Part shown: positions 53,419-62,311 of the stretch, in pieces
Position numbering within the stretch: position 1 is the first letter of the stretch
Layout: the number at the start of each line of letters is the position of its first letter
Assembly (NCBI RefSeq): GCF_003205205.1
Contig: NZ_QJRL01000009.1
Location: 1-64,000, forward strand
DNA length: 64,000 nucleotides
Source of the DNA: Pseudomonas sp. LB-090624
Lineage (GTDB): Bacteria > Pseudomonadota > Gammaproteobacteria > Pseudomonadales > Pseudomonadaceae
Reading direction: 5' to 3'
The notes under the pieces: model-generated
Told to the model about the DNA's origin: nothing
The model's input: only the letters and a program-made list of their open reading frames with translations
Database searches by the model: none
Position numbers and translations under genes: made by a program

Positions 53419-53706
53419 GGGTTTCGGCCCGCCATTTGCTCAATGGAAGAGTGACGAAAAAAAGTCGAACTTTACGGAAAGCGGGCAGGTCAGGAACTAA
53501 GTAGGCCAAACGCAAAGGGACTTCCCAGCCACGGCCACCAACCCACCAGCCCAATCGCTTTCGGCCGGAACGCCGATCGCGCCGTGCGTGCGCGCACGAC
53601 CCTGGGGCATGGAACGCACTACGCAGCATTCAGCAAGCAGAGAGAACCAACACGAAATATCGCCATGGGTGCCAGCACCCGGCCAAGCATAGGGACGGAG
53701 AGAAGT

Positions 53707-55266
53707 ATGATCAGTGCCGCTGTCGAGCCTCACGCAGATTCATTCAAACCGGACAACCGCGAGCCGCTCACCCCGGACTTCGCCACGACAGGCAAGGCAC
53801 CCGGCGCCCAGCGCCAGCACAATCCCAACAAGCGCAAGATCCTGTTCGTGACCTCGGAAATCGCCGACCTGGTGAAAACCGGTGGCCTGGGTGACGTATC
53901 CGCAGCGCTGCCCCGCGCCATGGCGCACCTGCATGATGTGCGGGTGCTGATCCCGGGCTACCCCCAGGTCATGGAAAGCGACAACCCGATCCATATCGTC
54001 GGCGAGTTGGGCGGCCACGCGGCCCTTCCGCCCTGCAAGATCGGCCGTATGGACATGGTTGACGGCCTGGTGATCTACGTACTGATCTGCCCCGAACTGT
54101 ACCAACGCGACGGCACGCCCTATGGTGCCAACAACGGCCGCGACTGGCCCGACAACCACATCCGTTTCGCCCGCCTGGGCCTGGCCGCCGCCGAAATCGC
54201 CGCCGGGGAAGGCATGATCCACTGGAAGCCTGAACTGGTGCACGCCCACGACTGGCCTGCCGGGCTGGCACCGGCCTACATGCACTGGCGCGGGTTGAAC
54301 ACGCCGACCCTGTTCACCATCCACAACCTGGCCTACCAGGGCGTGTACAGCCGTGGCTGCAGCCCGGAACTGGCAATCCCGGACCATGCCATGCAACAGG
54401 AGGGCATGGAGTTTTACGGCAAGCTGTCGTTCCTCAAGGCGGGCCTGGCCTACTCCAGCCACATCACCACGGTCAGCGCCACCTACGCCCAGGAAATCAC
54501 CACCCCGGAATTTGGCTGCGGCCTGCACGGTTTCCTTGCCAGCAAGGCCCAGCAAGGCCTGCTGGGGGGCATCCCCAACGGCATCGACGAAAGCTGGGAT
54601 TCGGCCACCGACAAGCACCTGCAGCACAACTTCAGCATCAACGACTGGGAAGGCAAGGCGCGCAATACCCAGGAGGTGCGCGAACTGTTCGGTCTGGATG
54701 ACTCCGCAGGCCCCCTGTTCGCCGTGGTCTCGCGACTGGTGTATCAGAAAGGCCTGGACCTGACCCTGGGTGTGGCCGACTACATTGTCGAGCAAGGCGG
54801 TCAGATTGCGATTATCGGCCGTGGCGAGCCGGAAGAAGAACAGGCCATGCGCGAGCTGGCGCTCCGCCACCCGGGCCGTATCGGCGTGCGTATCGGCTTC
54901 AACGAAACCGACGCGCGTCGCATGTTCGCCGGCAGCGATTTCCTGCTGATGCCGTCGCGCTACGAGCCGTGCGGCCTGAGCCAAATGTACGCGCAGCGTT
55001 TCGGCTCGCTACCGGTGGCGCGTAACACCGGCGGCCTGGCCGACACCATCGAGTGCGGCGTCACCGGCTTCCTGTTCAACGAGTCGACCGTCGAGAGCTA
55101 CCGCGAAGCACTGGGCCGCGCCTTCTACGTGTATGGCAAGAAGGACTTGCTGAATGCCATGCGCTGCCTGTCGATGACTCAGCCATTCAACTGGTGCCAA
55201 GCGGTGGAACCCTACGCCCGCCTGTACGAGGACCTGGTCAAGCAGACGCAACTGAGCCACTACTGA
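53707..55266 (+). CDS. glgA: glycogen synthase GlgA (GT5)
   Basis: The 519-aa GT-B enzyme extends alpha-1,4-glucan from ADP-glucose. KTGGLGDVSAALPRA is the N-terminal nucleotide-sugar motif (here after a long N-terminal tail of about 50 residues rich in Pro, Asn and Thr). VHAHDWPAGLAP follows, then the C-terminal MPSRYEPCGLSQMYAQRFGS with the catalytic Glu. ATG 53707 has GGAG 6 nt upstream. The tail is longer than in E. coli GlgA. It is the first gene of glgA-treZ-malQ-treY. Confidence 0.95.
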   Translation: MISAAVEPHADSFKPDNREPLTPDFATTGKAPGAQRQHNPNKRKILFVTSEIADLVKTGGLGDVSAALPRAMAHLHDVRVLIPGYPQVMESDNPIHIVGELGGHAALPPCKIGRMDMVDGLVIYVLICPELYQRDGTPYGANNGRDWPDNHIRFARLGLAAAEIAAGEGMIHWKPELVHAHDWPAGLAPAYMHWRGLNTPTLFTIHNLAYQGVYSRGCSPELAIPDHAMQQEGMEFYGKLSFLKAGLAYSSHITTVSATYAQEITTPEFGCGLHGFLASKAQQGLLGGIPNGIDESWDSATDKHLQHNFSINDWEGKARNTQEVRELFGLDDSAGPLFAVVSRLVYQKGLDLTLGVADYIVEQGGQIAIIGRGEPEEEQAMRELALRHPGRIGVRIGFNETDARRMFAGSDFLLMPSRYEPCGLSQMYAQRFGSLPVARNTGGLADTIECGVTGFLFNESTVESYREALGRAFYVYGKKDLLNAMRCLSMTQPFNWCQAVEPYARLYEDLVKQTQLSHY

Positions 55267-55279
55267 GCGAGGGTGGAAG

Positions 55280-57022
55280 ATGCACAGGCATGGCGCACAC
55301 TTGCTGGACGCCACGTCGGCGCGCTTCGCCCTTTGGGCACCCGATGCGCGCAGCGTGAGCGTGGAACTGGAGCAGCAGCCGGCCTTCGCGCTGCAGCCCG
55401 CAGAAGATGGTTGGTACACCGGCGTGGTTCCCTGCCAGGCCGGTGACCGTTACCGCTACCGTATCAATGATGAATTGCAGGTGGCCGACCCGGCGTCGCG
55501 CTATCAGCCCGACGGCGTGCAGGGGCCAAGCCAGGTGGTGGATGTCACCCGCTACACCTGGCAACATCCGTGGCAAGGCCGCCCCTGGCACGAGGCGGTC
55601 ATCCAGGAACTGCACGTTGGCCTGCTCGATGGCTACGACGGCGTGGCCCGGCAACTGCCGCGCCTGGCCGAACTGGGCATCAGCGCAGTCGAGCTGATGC
55701 CGCTGGGGCAGTTCCCTGGTGAGCGCAACTGGGGCTATGACGGCGTGCTGCCGTATGCACCACAGAATACTTACGGCAGCCCTGAGCAGCTGTGCGCGCT
55801 GGTCGATCAGGCCCACGGCGAAGGGCTGATGGTGCTGGTGGACGTGGTGTACAACCACTTCGGCCCCGACGGTAATTACCTGCATCAGTACGCCAGCCCG
55901 TTCTTCCGCGAGGATCGCCAGACCCCCTGGGGCGCGGCCATCGACTTTCGCCGCCCGCAGGTGCGCGAGTACTTCATCCAGAACGCGCTGATGTGGCTGT
56001 GCGACTACCGCTGCGACGGCCTGCGCCTGGATGCCGTACATGCCATCGACCAGCCCGACTTTCTGGTCGAGCTGGCCCAGCGAGTGCGTGCCGCGGTGGA
56101 ACCCGGGCGGCACGTGTGGCTGGTGCTGGAGAACGAGCACAACCAGGCCGGCCTGCTGGAGCAGGGTTTCGATGCCCAGTGGAATGACGACGGCCATAAT
56201 GCCCTGCATGTGCTGCTGACCGGCGAAACCGAAGGCTACTACGCGGACTACAAAGAACGCCCCATCGATCAACTGGCGCGCTGCCTGGGCGAAGGCTTCG
56301 TGTTCCAGGGCCAGCCCAATCGCCATGGCACGCCACGCGGCGAACCCAGCGGGCACCTGGCGCCCAGCGCCTTTGTGTTGTTCCTGCAGAATCACGACCA
56401 GGTCGGCAACCGCGCCCTCGGCGAGCGCCTGACCCGCCTGTGCCCGCCGCCGGCCCTGCGGGCAGCTACCAGCCTGCTGTTGCTGGCGCCGATGATCCCC
56501 TTGCTGTTCATGGGCGACGACGATGGCAGCTGCCGGCCGTTTCTGTTCTTCACCGACTTTCACGACCAGCTGGCCGACGCCGTGCGTGAAGGCCGCCGTG
56601 GAGAATTCGCCCACTTCACCGCGTTCGCCGACCCCGAGCAGCGCGAGCACATTCCCGACCCCAATGCCGAGCAGACTTTCGAGTCATCACGCCCGCAAAA
56701 CAAGGAAGTGATCGCCGGCTGGCACGGCCTGTACCAGCATCTACTCCGCCTGCGCCACCGCCATGTCATCCCGCACCTGCCCGGCAGCCGTGCACTGGGC
56801 GCCGAGGTCCACGGCGACAAGGCGCTGACCGCACGCTGGCGGTTGGGCAATGGCAGCATCCTGCGCATCGACCTGAACCTGGCCGACAGCGCAGAGGCAG
56901 TCGAACTGCCCGCCCCAGCCTGGCGGCTGTTCGACAGCAGCGACACCCGCCACCCCGATACCCACCTGGCCGCCTACAGCTGCGTGGTCAGCCTGCTTCC
57001 CCCTGCCCAGGAGCGCCCATGA
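55280..57022 (+). CDS. treZ: malto-oligosyltrehalose trehalohydrolase TreZ
   Basis: The 580-aa GH13 enzyme releases trehalose from the trehalosyl end made by TreY. A CBM48-like N-terminal domain (about 1-95: ARFALWAPDARSVSVELEQ) precedes the barrel. DVVYNHFGPDGNY, DGLRLDAVHAI (nucleophile Asp), LENEHNQAGL (acid Glu) and LQNHDQVGNRA are the four GH13 regions. GAGGG lies 9 nt before the ATG. It overlaps malQ by 4 nt. Confidence 0.95.
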   Translation: MHRHGAHLLDATSARFALWAPDARSVSVELEQQPAFALQPAEDGWYTGVVPCQAGDRYRYRINDELQVADPASRYQPDGVQGPSQVVDVTRYTWQHPWQGRPWHEAVIQELHVGLLDGYDGVARQLPRLAELGISAVELMPLGQFPGERNWGYDGVLPYAPQNTYGSPEQLCALVDQAHGEGLMVLVDVVYNHFGPDGNYLHQYASPFFREDRQTPWGAAIDFRRPQVREYFIQNALMWLCDYRCDGLRLDAVHAIDQPDFLVELAQRVRAAVEPGRHVWLVLENEHNQAGLLEQGFDAQWNDDGHNALHVLLTGETEGYYADYKERPIDQLARCLGEGFVFQGQPNRHGTPRGEPSGHLAPSAFVLFLQNHDQVGNRALGERLTRLCPPPALRAATSLLLLAPMIPLLFMGDDDGSCRPFLFFTDFHDQLADAVREGRRGEFAHFTAFADPEQREHIPDPNAEQTFESSRPQNKEVIAGWHGLYQHLLRLRHRHVIPHLPGSRALGAEVHGDKALTARWRLGNGSILRIDLNLADSAEAVELPAPAWRLFDSSDTRHPDTHLAAYSCVVSLLPPAQERP

Positions 57023-59088
57023 GCGAAACCGCCCTGCATCGCCTGGCGCGCCGCGTCGGGCTGAGCCGCGACTGGATCGACGCCAATGCTCGTCCCCAGC
57101 GCGTCAGTGACGACGCGCTGCGCAACATCCTCGAAGGGCTTGGCCATCCTGCCGCCGATGAAAGCGCCATTGCCGCCAGCCTGCGTGCCGTGGAAGCCGC
57201 CGACGACAGCGAGCACCTGCCGCCGCTGCTGACCGCCGACCTTGGCCAGCCGCTGGCGCTGGCGCGCTACTTCAGCGCCGCCAGCATCGCGCATTGCACC
57301 CTGGAAGACCACGCTTCGCTTGCCCTCACCCTTGATGAGCAGGCACGCCTGCCCGGTGAGCTGCCAATTGGCTACCATCAGGTGCAGATAGACGGCCGCC
57401 AGTTCACCGTGGCCGTGGCCCCGCCACGCTGCCACAGCCTGGATGACGACGTGCAGCAACCACCACCACGCTGCTGGGGGCTGGCGGTGCAGTTGTACAG
57501 CCTGCGCCGCCCCGGCGATGGCGGCTACGGTGACTGCCTGGCCCTGGAACAGCTAGCGCGTTCGGCCGCCGAGCGCGGCGCCGACGCCCTGGCCATCAGC
57601 CCGATCCACGCCCTGTCTGCCATCGACCAAGAGCACTACAGCCCCTACTCGCCGTCCAGCCGCCTGCTGCTCAATGCCCTGTACGCCAGCCCTGCTGCCC
57701 TGCTGGGCGAACGGGAAGTGCGCATGGCCATTGAAGCCTGTGGCCTGGAGCAACAGCTTGAAGACCTGGAGCACGGCCCGCTGGTCGACTGGCCGCGCGC
57801 CGCCAGCGCCCGGCTGCGCTTGCTCGAAGCGCTGTACCAAGGTTTCAGCCAGGGCAACCACCCACTGCGCAGGGATTTCGACAGTTTCCGTGACGCTGGT
57901 GGCCAGGCCCTTGAGCATCACTGCCGCTTCGAAGTGTTGCAGGCGCAAGCGGTGGAGAACGGGCTGGGCGCCGACTGGCGCAACTGGCCCAAGGCCTGGC
58001 ACGACCCGTACCACCCCGAAGTGGAAGCCTTCGCCAACGCCTACCCGGCCAAGGTCGAGTTCCACGCTTTCTGCCAATGGCTGACCGAGCGCAGCCTGCA
58101 ACGTGCCCAGGAAGCCGCCCGTAGCAGCGGCATGGCAGTGGGCCTGATCGCCGACCTGGCAGTGGGCGCCGACGGTGCCGGCAGCCAGGCCTGGAGCCGC
58201 CAGGACGAACTGCTGTCAGGCCTGAAAGTCGGCGCGCCACCCGACATCCTCAACCGCGCCGGGCAAGACTGGGGCATCTGCGCCTTCTCGCCCGAAGGCC
58301 TCAAGCGCAACGGTTACCGCGCCTTCATCGAAATGCTGCGGGCCAACCTGGCGCATGCCGGGGGCCTGCGCATCGACCATGTCATGGGCCTGCGTCGGCT
58401 ATGGCTGATCCCGCAAGGGGCCAAGCCCAGTGAGGGTGCCTACCTCAATTACCCGCTGGAGGACCTGCTGCGCCTGCTGGCGCTGGAGTCGGTGCGCCAC
58501 CAGGCGATCATCCTCGGTGAAGACCTCGGCACGGTGCCGGAAGGCCTGCGCGAAACGCTGGCCGAGAAAGCCGTGCTGGGCATGCGCGTGCTGCCGTTCG
58601 AACAGACCCAGCCCGGCCAGTTCAAACCCATTCTCGACTGGCCGGACCATGCCTTGGCCACCACCGGCACCCACGACCTGGCACCGCTAGCCGGCTGGCT
58701 GGCCAACCGCGATATCGACTGGAGCCACCGTTTGCAATTGATCGACGCTGCCACCGAACTGCACTGGCGCCACGAACGCCAAAAGGAACATGACGGCCTG
58801 CGCCGCACCCTGCAAGCCAACTACGGCGAATTGAAGAACAACGACGCGCTGATCGACGCGGCCATCCGCTACGTGGGCCATACCCGTGCGCCGCTGGTGC
58901 TGGTACCGCTGGAAGACCTGCTGGGCTGCGACGAACAACCCAACCTGCCGGGCACCACCAGCGGCCACCCCAACTGGCGGCGGCGCTTCGCCCGCCCGGT
59001 ACGAGAACTGCTGGACGACGAAGATGCCGCAAGGCGCCTGGAGCTATTGGCCCAGGCTCGCGAACAGGCTTGGGAGCGTGACCAATGA
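57019..59088 (+). CDS. malQ: 4-alpha-glucanotransferase MalQ (GH77)
   Basis: The 689-aa amylomaltase transfers maltodextrin units, supplying longer chains to the glycogen/trehalose enzymes. GH77 blocks include QLYSLRRPGDGGYGD, PYSPSSRLLLNALY, GLRIDHVMGLRRLWLIP (nucleophile Asp), ILGEDLGTVPE (acid Glu) and TTGTHDLAPLAG. An extra N-terminal domain of about 135 residues precedes the barrel, as in the E. coli-type enzyme. It overlaps treZ and treY by ATGA. Confidence 0.95.
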   Translation: MSETALHRLARRVGLSRDWIDANARPQRVSDDALRNILEGLGHPAADESAIAASLRAVEAADDSEHLPPLLTADLGQPLALARYFSAASIAHCTLEDHASLALTLDEQARLPGELPIGYHQVQIDGRQFTVAVAPPRCHSLDDDVQQPPPRCWGLAVQLYSLRRPGDGGYGDCLALEQLARSAAERGADALAISPIHALSAIDQEHYSPYSPSSRLLLNALYASPAALLGEREVRMAIEACGLEQQLEDLEHGPLVDWPRAASARLRLLEALYQGFSQGNHPLRRDFDSFRDAGGQALEHHCRFEVLQAQAVENGLGADWRNWPKAWHDPYHPEVEAFANAYPAKVEFHAFCQWLTERSLQRAQEAARSSGMAVGLIADLAVGADGAGSQAWSRQDELLSGLKVGAPPDILNRAGQDWGICAFSPEGLKRNGYRAFIEMLRANLAHAGGLRIDHVMGLRRLWLIPQGAKPSEGAYLNYPLEDLLRLLALESVRHQAIILGEDLGTVPEGLRETLAEKAVLGMRVLPFEQTQPGQFKPILDWPDHALATTGTHDLAPLAGWLANRDIDWSHRLQLIDAATELHWRHERQKEHDGLRRTLQANYGELKNNDALIDAAIRYVGHTRAPLVLVPLEDLLGCDEQPNLPGTTSGHPNWRRRFARPVRELLDDEDAARRLELLAQAREQAWERDQ

Positions 59089-61859
59089 AGCCAATGACCG
59101 CCACCTTGCGCCTGCAGTTTCACAGCGACTTCACCCTCGACCAGGCCGTGCCGCTGGTGCCGTATTTTGCCCAGTTGGGCATCAGCCACCTGTATGCCTC
59201 GCCCATCCTCAAGGCCCGCGCTGGCTCACGGCATGGGTATGACGTGGTAGACCCGACCCGGGTCAACCCCGAACTCGGCGGTGAGGCCGCACTGGAACGG
59301 CTGGTCGCCGCACTGCGCCAGCACGGCATGGGGCTGATCCTCGACACAGTGTCCAACCACATGGCCGTGGGCGGGGCCGACAACCCCTGGTGGCAAAGCC
59401 TGCTGGCCTGGGGCCGGCGCAGCCCCTATGCAGCGTTCTTCGATATCCAGTGGCACTCCAGCGACCCGCTGCTGGCCGGGCAATTGCTGCTGCCGTTCCT
59501 CGCCAGCGACTACGGGGTAGCGTTGAAAAATGGCGAAATCCCGCTTGAGTTCGACAACCAACGGGGCCTGCTGCAGGTGGCCCATTACGAGCACCGTTTC
59601 CCAATCTGCCCGGTCGACTACGGCTGGATCCTGGCGCTCAGCCCGGAGCCGGCCCTGAAGGCACTGGCAGAACATTTCACGGCATTGGGCGAGTCCGCCA
59701 CACCGCTGGCCGATGCCCTGCCCCTGCACGCTGAACTGGCGCGCCTGGTAAGTGAAGGGGCCGACCTTGAATCGGCCCTGATAGCCTTCGACAGCCGCGC
59801 CGAAAACGGCTTCAAGCGCCTGCACCTGCTGCTGGAGCGCCAAACCTACCGCCTGGCCAGCTGGCGCACGGCCGCCGACGACATCAACTGGCGGCGCTTC
59901 TTCGACATCAACGAGCTCGGCGGCCTGCGCGTCGAGCGCTCAGTGGTGTTCGAGGCCACCCACGCCAAGTTGTTCGAGCTGATCGAACGGGGCTTGGTCG
60001 ACGGCCTGCGCATCGACCATATCGACGGCCTCGCCGACCCGCGTGCTTACTGCCGCAAACTGCGTCGCAGGGTCGATGGCCTGATGGCGAAGCGGCCACT
60101 GAACGCGGCCCTGGAGCATTTCCCGATCTACGTCGAAAAAATCCTCGGCGCCAACGAACACTTGCACCGCGACTGGCTGACCGACGGCACCACCGGCTAC
60201 GAGTTCATGAACCAGGTGTCGTTGCTGCAGCACGACCCGGCCGGGGAAGCACCGCTGACCGAGCTGTGGGCCACTGTCAGCGAGCGCCCGGACTTCCCCG
60301 AAGAAGTGCGCCAAGCCCGCCACCTGGTGCTCAACGCCAGCCTGGCGGGCGATTGCGAGTCGGTGGCCCAGGCGCTGCTGCAGGTGGCACGCAACGACCT
60401 GATGACCCGCGACCTGACGCTGGGCGCCATTCGCCGCGCCTTGCAGGCGCTGGTCGCGCATTACCCGGTGTACCGCACCTACTTCAATGCCTGCGGGCGC
60501 CCGCCTGAAGACGAGGGTTTTTTCCAGCAGGCACTGGCCGGTGCCCGCCAAGACCTGGGCGAAGCCGACTGGCCACTGCTCGAGCAGCTGGAACAATGGT
60601 TGGGCGGCCAAGCCTGGCGCCAACTACCGCCGGGCCGAGTACGCAAGCAGCTGCGCCATGCCTGCGTGCGCTTCCAGCAACTGACCGCCCCCAGCGCCGC
60701 CAAGGCCGTGGAAGACACTGCGTTCTACCGCAGTGCGCGCTTGCTGTCGCGCAACGATGTGGGGTTCGAGGCCGAGCGTTTCAGCGCACCGCTCATGGAC
60801 TTTCACAACGAGGCCCAGCGGCGCCTGCGCGACTTCCCTGACAACCTGCTGGCCACCGCTACTCATGACCACAAGCGCGGCGAAGACACCCGCGCACGCC
60901 TGGCTGTGCTCAGCGAACGCGGCCCCTGGCTGGCCAGCCGGGTGGAGCACTGGCGCGAACTGGCGGCGCCGCTGCGTGCGCAGCTGGACGATGGCCTGGC
61001 GCCGAGCCCCGGCGACGAGCTGATGCTGTTGCAGACCCTGCTCGGCAGCTGGCCGCTGGAGCTTGACCTGCACGACGACAACGCCGTGCGCCAGTACGCC
61101 GAGCGCGTTCGCCAGTGGCAGCAGAAGGCCCTGCGCGAAGCCAAGCTGCGCAGCAGCTGGAGCGCGCCGAACGAGGCCTACGAAACGGCCTGTGCACGCT
61201 ATCTGGACAGCCTGCTGCTGGGTAGCGAAAACCAGCAACTGCGTAAATCCCTGGCGGATGCCGCGCAACTGCTGGCCTGCCCCGGCGCCCTCAACAGCCT
61301 GGTCCAGGCGTTGCTGCGCATGACCGCACCGGGCGTGCCCGACTTGTACCAAGGTAATGAATACTGGGACTTCAGCCTGGTCGACCCGGACAACCGCCGC
61401 CCCGTGGACTACGCTTTGAGGCGCCGCACCCTGGACGATGCCGCGCCGCTGACCGAATTGCTGGCGCACTGGCGCGACGGCCGCGTCAAGCAGGCCCTGG
61501 TCGCCAAGGTGCTCGATTGCCGCCAGGCCCATGCCGAACTGTTCCGCCGTGGCGCCTACCTGCCACTTGCCGTGCACGGCCGGCACGCTGACAAGGTGAT
61601 CGCTTTTGCCCGTTTGGGTGACAGTGAACGCGCCATTGTCGTCGCCCCGCGCCTGGCCAGCGGCCTGCTTGGCGGCGCTGCTATACCGTTGATCCCGGCG
61701 CAGAACTGGGACGACACCCGGGTGATCTTGCCGTTTGCCTTGTCGCCTGCCAACTCGACGGGACTTTTTTCCAGTGCTGCGGTCAGCCCTTCTAGGGAGC
61801 TGCATGTGAGCGCCGTGCTGGCGGAGTTTCCGGTCAACCTGTTGATACAACAATCTTGA
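59085..61859 (+). CDS. treY: malto-oligosyltrehalose synthase TreY
   Basis: The 924-aa GH13 enzyme isomerises the reducing-end glucose of alpha-glucan to an alpha,alpha-1,1 (trehalosyl) bond. It starts PMTATLRLQFHSDFTLDQAV. LILDTVSNHMAVGG, VDGLRIDHIDGLADP (nucleophile Asp) and TATHDHKRGEDTRARL are TreY blocks. A C-terminal TreY domain follows (VPDLYQGNEYWDFSLVDPDN). It is longer than archaeal TreY (about 720 aa) but normal for Pseudomonas. Translation is coupled to malQ; ATG 59091 is an alternative start. Confidence 0.95.
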   Translation: MKPMTATLRLQFHSDFTLDQAVPLVPYFAQLGISHLYASPILKARAGSRHGYDVVDPTRVNPELGGEAALERLVAALRQHGMGLILDTVSNHMAVGGADNPWWQSLLAWGRRSPYAAFFDIQWHSSDPLLAGQLLLPFLASDYGVALKNGEIPLEFDNQRGLLQVAHYEHRFPICPVDYGWILALSPEPALKALAEHFTALGESATPLADALPLHAELARLVSEGADLESALIAFDSRAENGFKRLHLLLERQTYRLASWRTAADDINWRRFFDINELGGLRVERSVVFEATHAKLFELIERGLVDGLRIDHIDGLADPRAYCRKLRRRVDGLMAKRPLNAALEHFPIYVEKILGANEHLHRDWLTDGTTGYEFMNQVSLLQHDPAGEAPLTELWATVSERPDFPEEVRQARHLVLNASLAGDCESVAQALLQVARNDLMTRDLTLGAIRRALQALVAHYPVYRTYFNACGRPPEDEGFFQQALAGARQDLGEADWPLLEQLEQWLGGQAWRQLPPGRVRKQLRHACVRFQQLTAPSAAKAVEDTAFYRSARLLSRNDVGFEAERFSAPLMDFHNEAQRRLRDFPDNLLATATHDHKRGEDTRARLAVLSERGPWLASRVEHWRELAAPLRAQLDDGLAPSPGDELMLLQTLLGSWPLELDLHDDNAVRQYAERVRQWQQKALREAKLRSSWSAPNEAYETACARYLDSLLLGSENQQLRKSLADAAQLLACPGALNSLVQALLRMTAPGVPDLYQGNEYWDFSLVDPDNRRPVDYALRRRTLDDAAPLTELLAHWRDGRVKQALVAKVLDCRQAHAELFRRGAYLPLAVHGRHADKVIAFARLGDSERAIVVAPRLASGLLGGAAIPLIPAQNWDDTRVILPFALSPANSTGLFSSAAVSPSRELHVSAVLAEFPVNLLIQQS

Positions 61860-61876
61860 GCATCAGGAGCGTCACG

Positions 61877-62158
61877 ATGAGTGTCGATGAAAAGCGTATT
61901 CGCGAATTTGCCTACCAGATCTGGGAGTCCGAAGGTAAACCCGCCGGCCAGGAAGATCGCCACTGGGAAATGGCCCGCAAGCTGGCCGAGGCTGAAGCCT
62001 TGGCACCCAAGGCAGCGCCGCGCAAGCGCGCGCCGGCCAAGCCCAAGGCTGCAGCGGAGCCCAAAGCGCCTGCCGAGCCCAAGGTAACTGCCCTGCCGGG
62101 CGTTAAACCCGCTGTGGCGAAAAAGCCTCGGGCGGTGAAAAAGCCTACTGCCGGTTAA
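61877..62158 (+). CDS. DUF2934 small protein with basic Ala/Pro/Lys tail
   Basis: The 93-aa protein has an N-terminal DUF2934 unit (about residues 1-38: RIREFAYQIWESEGKPAG, EDRHWEMARKLAEAEA). Its tail has repeating Ala-Pro-Lys (KAAPRKRAPAKPKAAAEPK...KKPRAVKKPTAG) like histone H1 or AlgP-type proteins. AGGAG lies 7 nt before ATG 61877, and the gene starts 17 bp after treY, so it belongs to the operon. The function is unknown; the tail suggests binding to nucleic acid or another polyanion. Confidence 0.85.
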   Translation: MSVDEKRIREFAYQIWESEGKPAGQEDRHWEMARKLAEAEALAPKAAPRKRAPAKPKAAAEPKAPAEPKVTALPGVKPAVAKKPRAVKKPTAG

Positions 62159-62165
62159 GCCTGTC

Positions 62166-62200
62166 CCGGCTTTCTTCGCGGGTAACCCCACTGCCACAGG
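62166..62200. repeat. REP-type sequence
   Basis: CCGGCTTTCTTCGCGGGTAA...CCACAGG, a slightly decayed P. putida REP between the DUF2934 gene and glgX. A second partial one may lie around 62230-62270. Confidence 0.65.
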
Positions 62201-62311
62201 TTCATCACAGGCGCTCAAAGCCATGCAGTACCTGTGGCATCGGGTTTCCCCGTAAACCGGCCACCGCAGGACCGCACATTCCCCTTCCATCACGGCCACT
62301 TGAGGATCGTC

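Larger units (their letters stand above)
52895..53706. other. 812-bp gap before glgA with remnants and the glgA leader
   Basis: This holds a hairpin at 52909-52932, a possible PAAR-like fragment on minus (52937-53143), a stretch (53150-53400) without convincing coding character on either strand, a candidate promoter at 53411-53418 and a leader of about 280 nt for glgA. Part of it may be eroded gene sequence. Confidence 0.5.
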
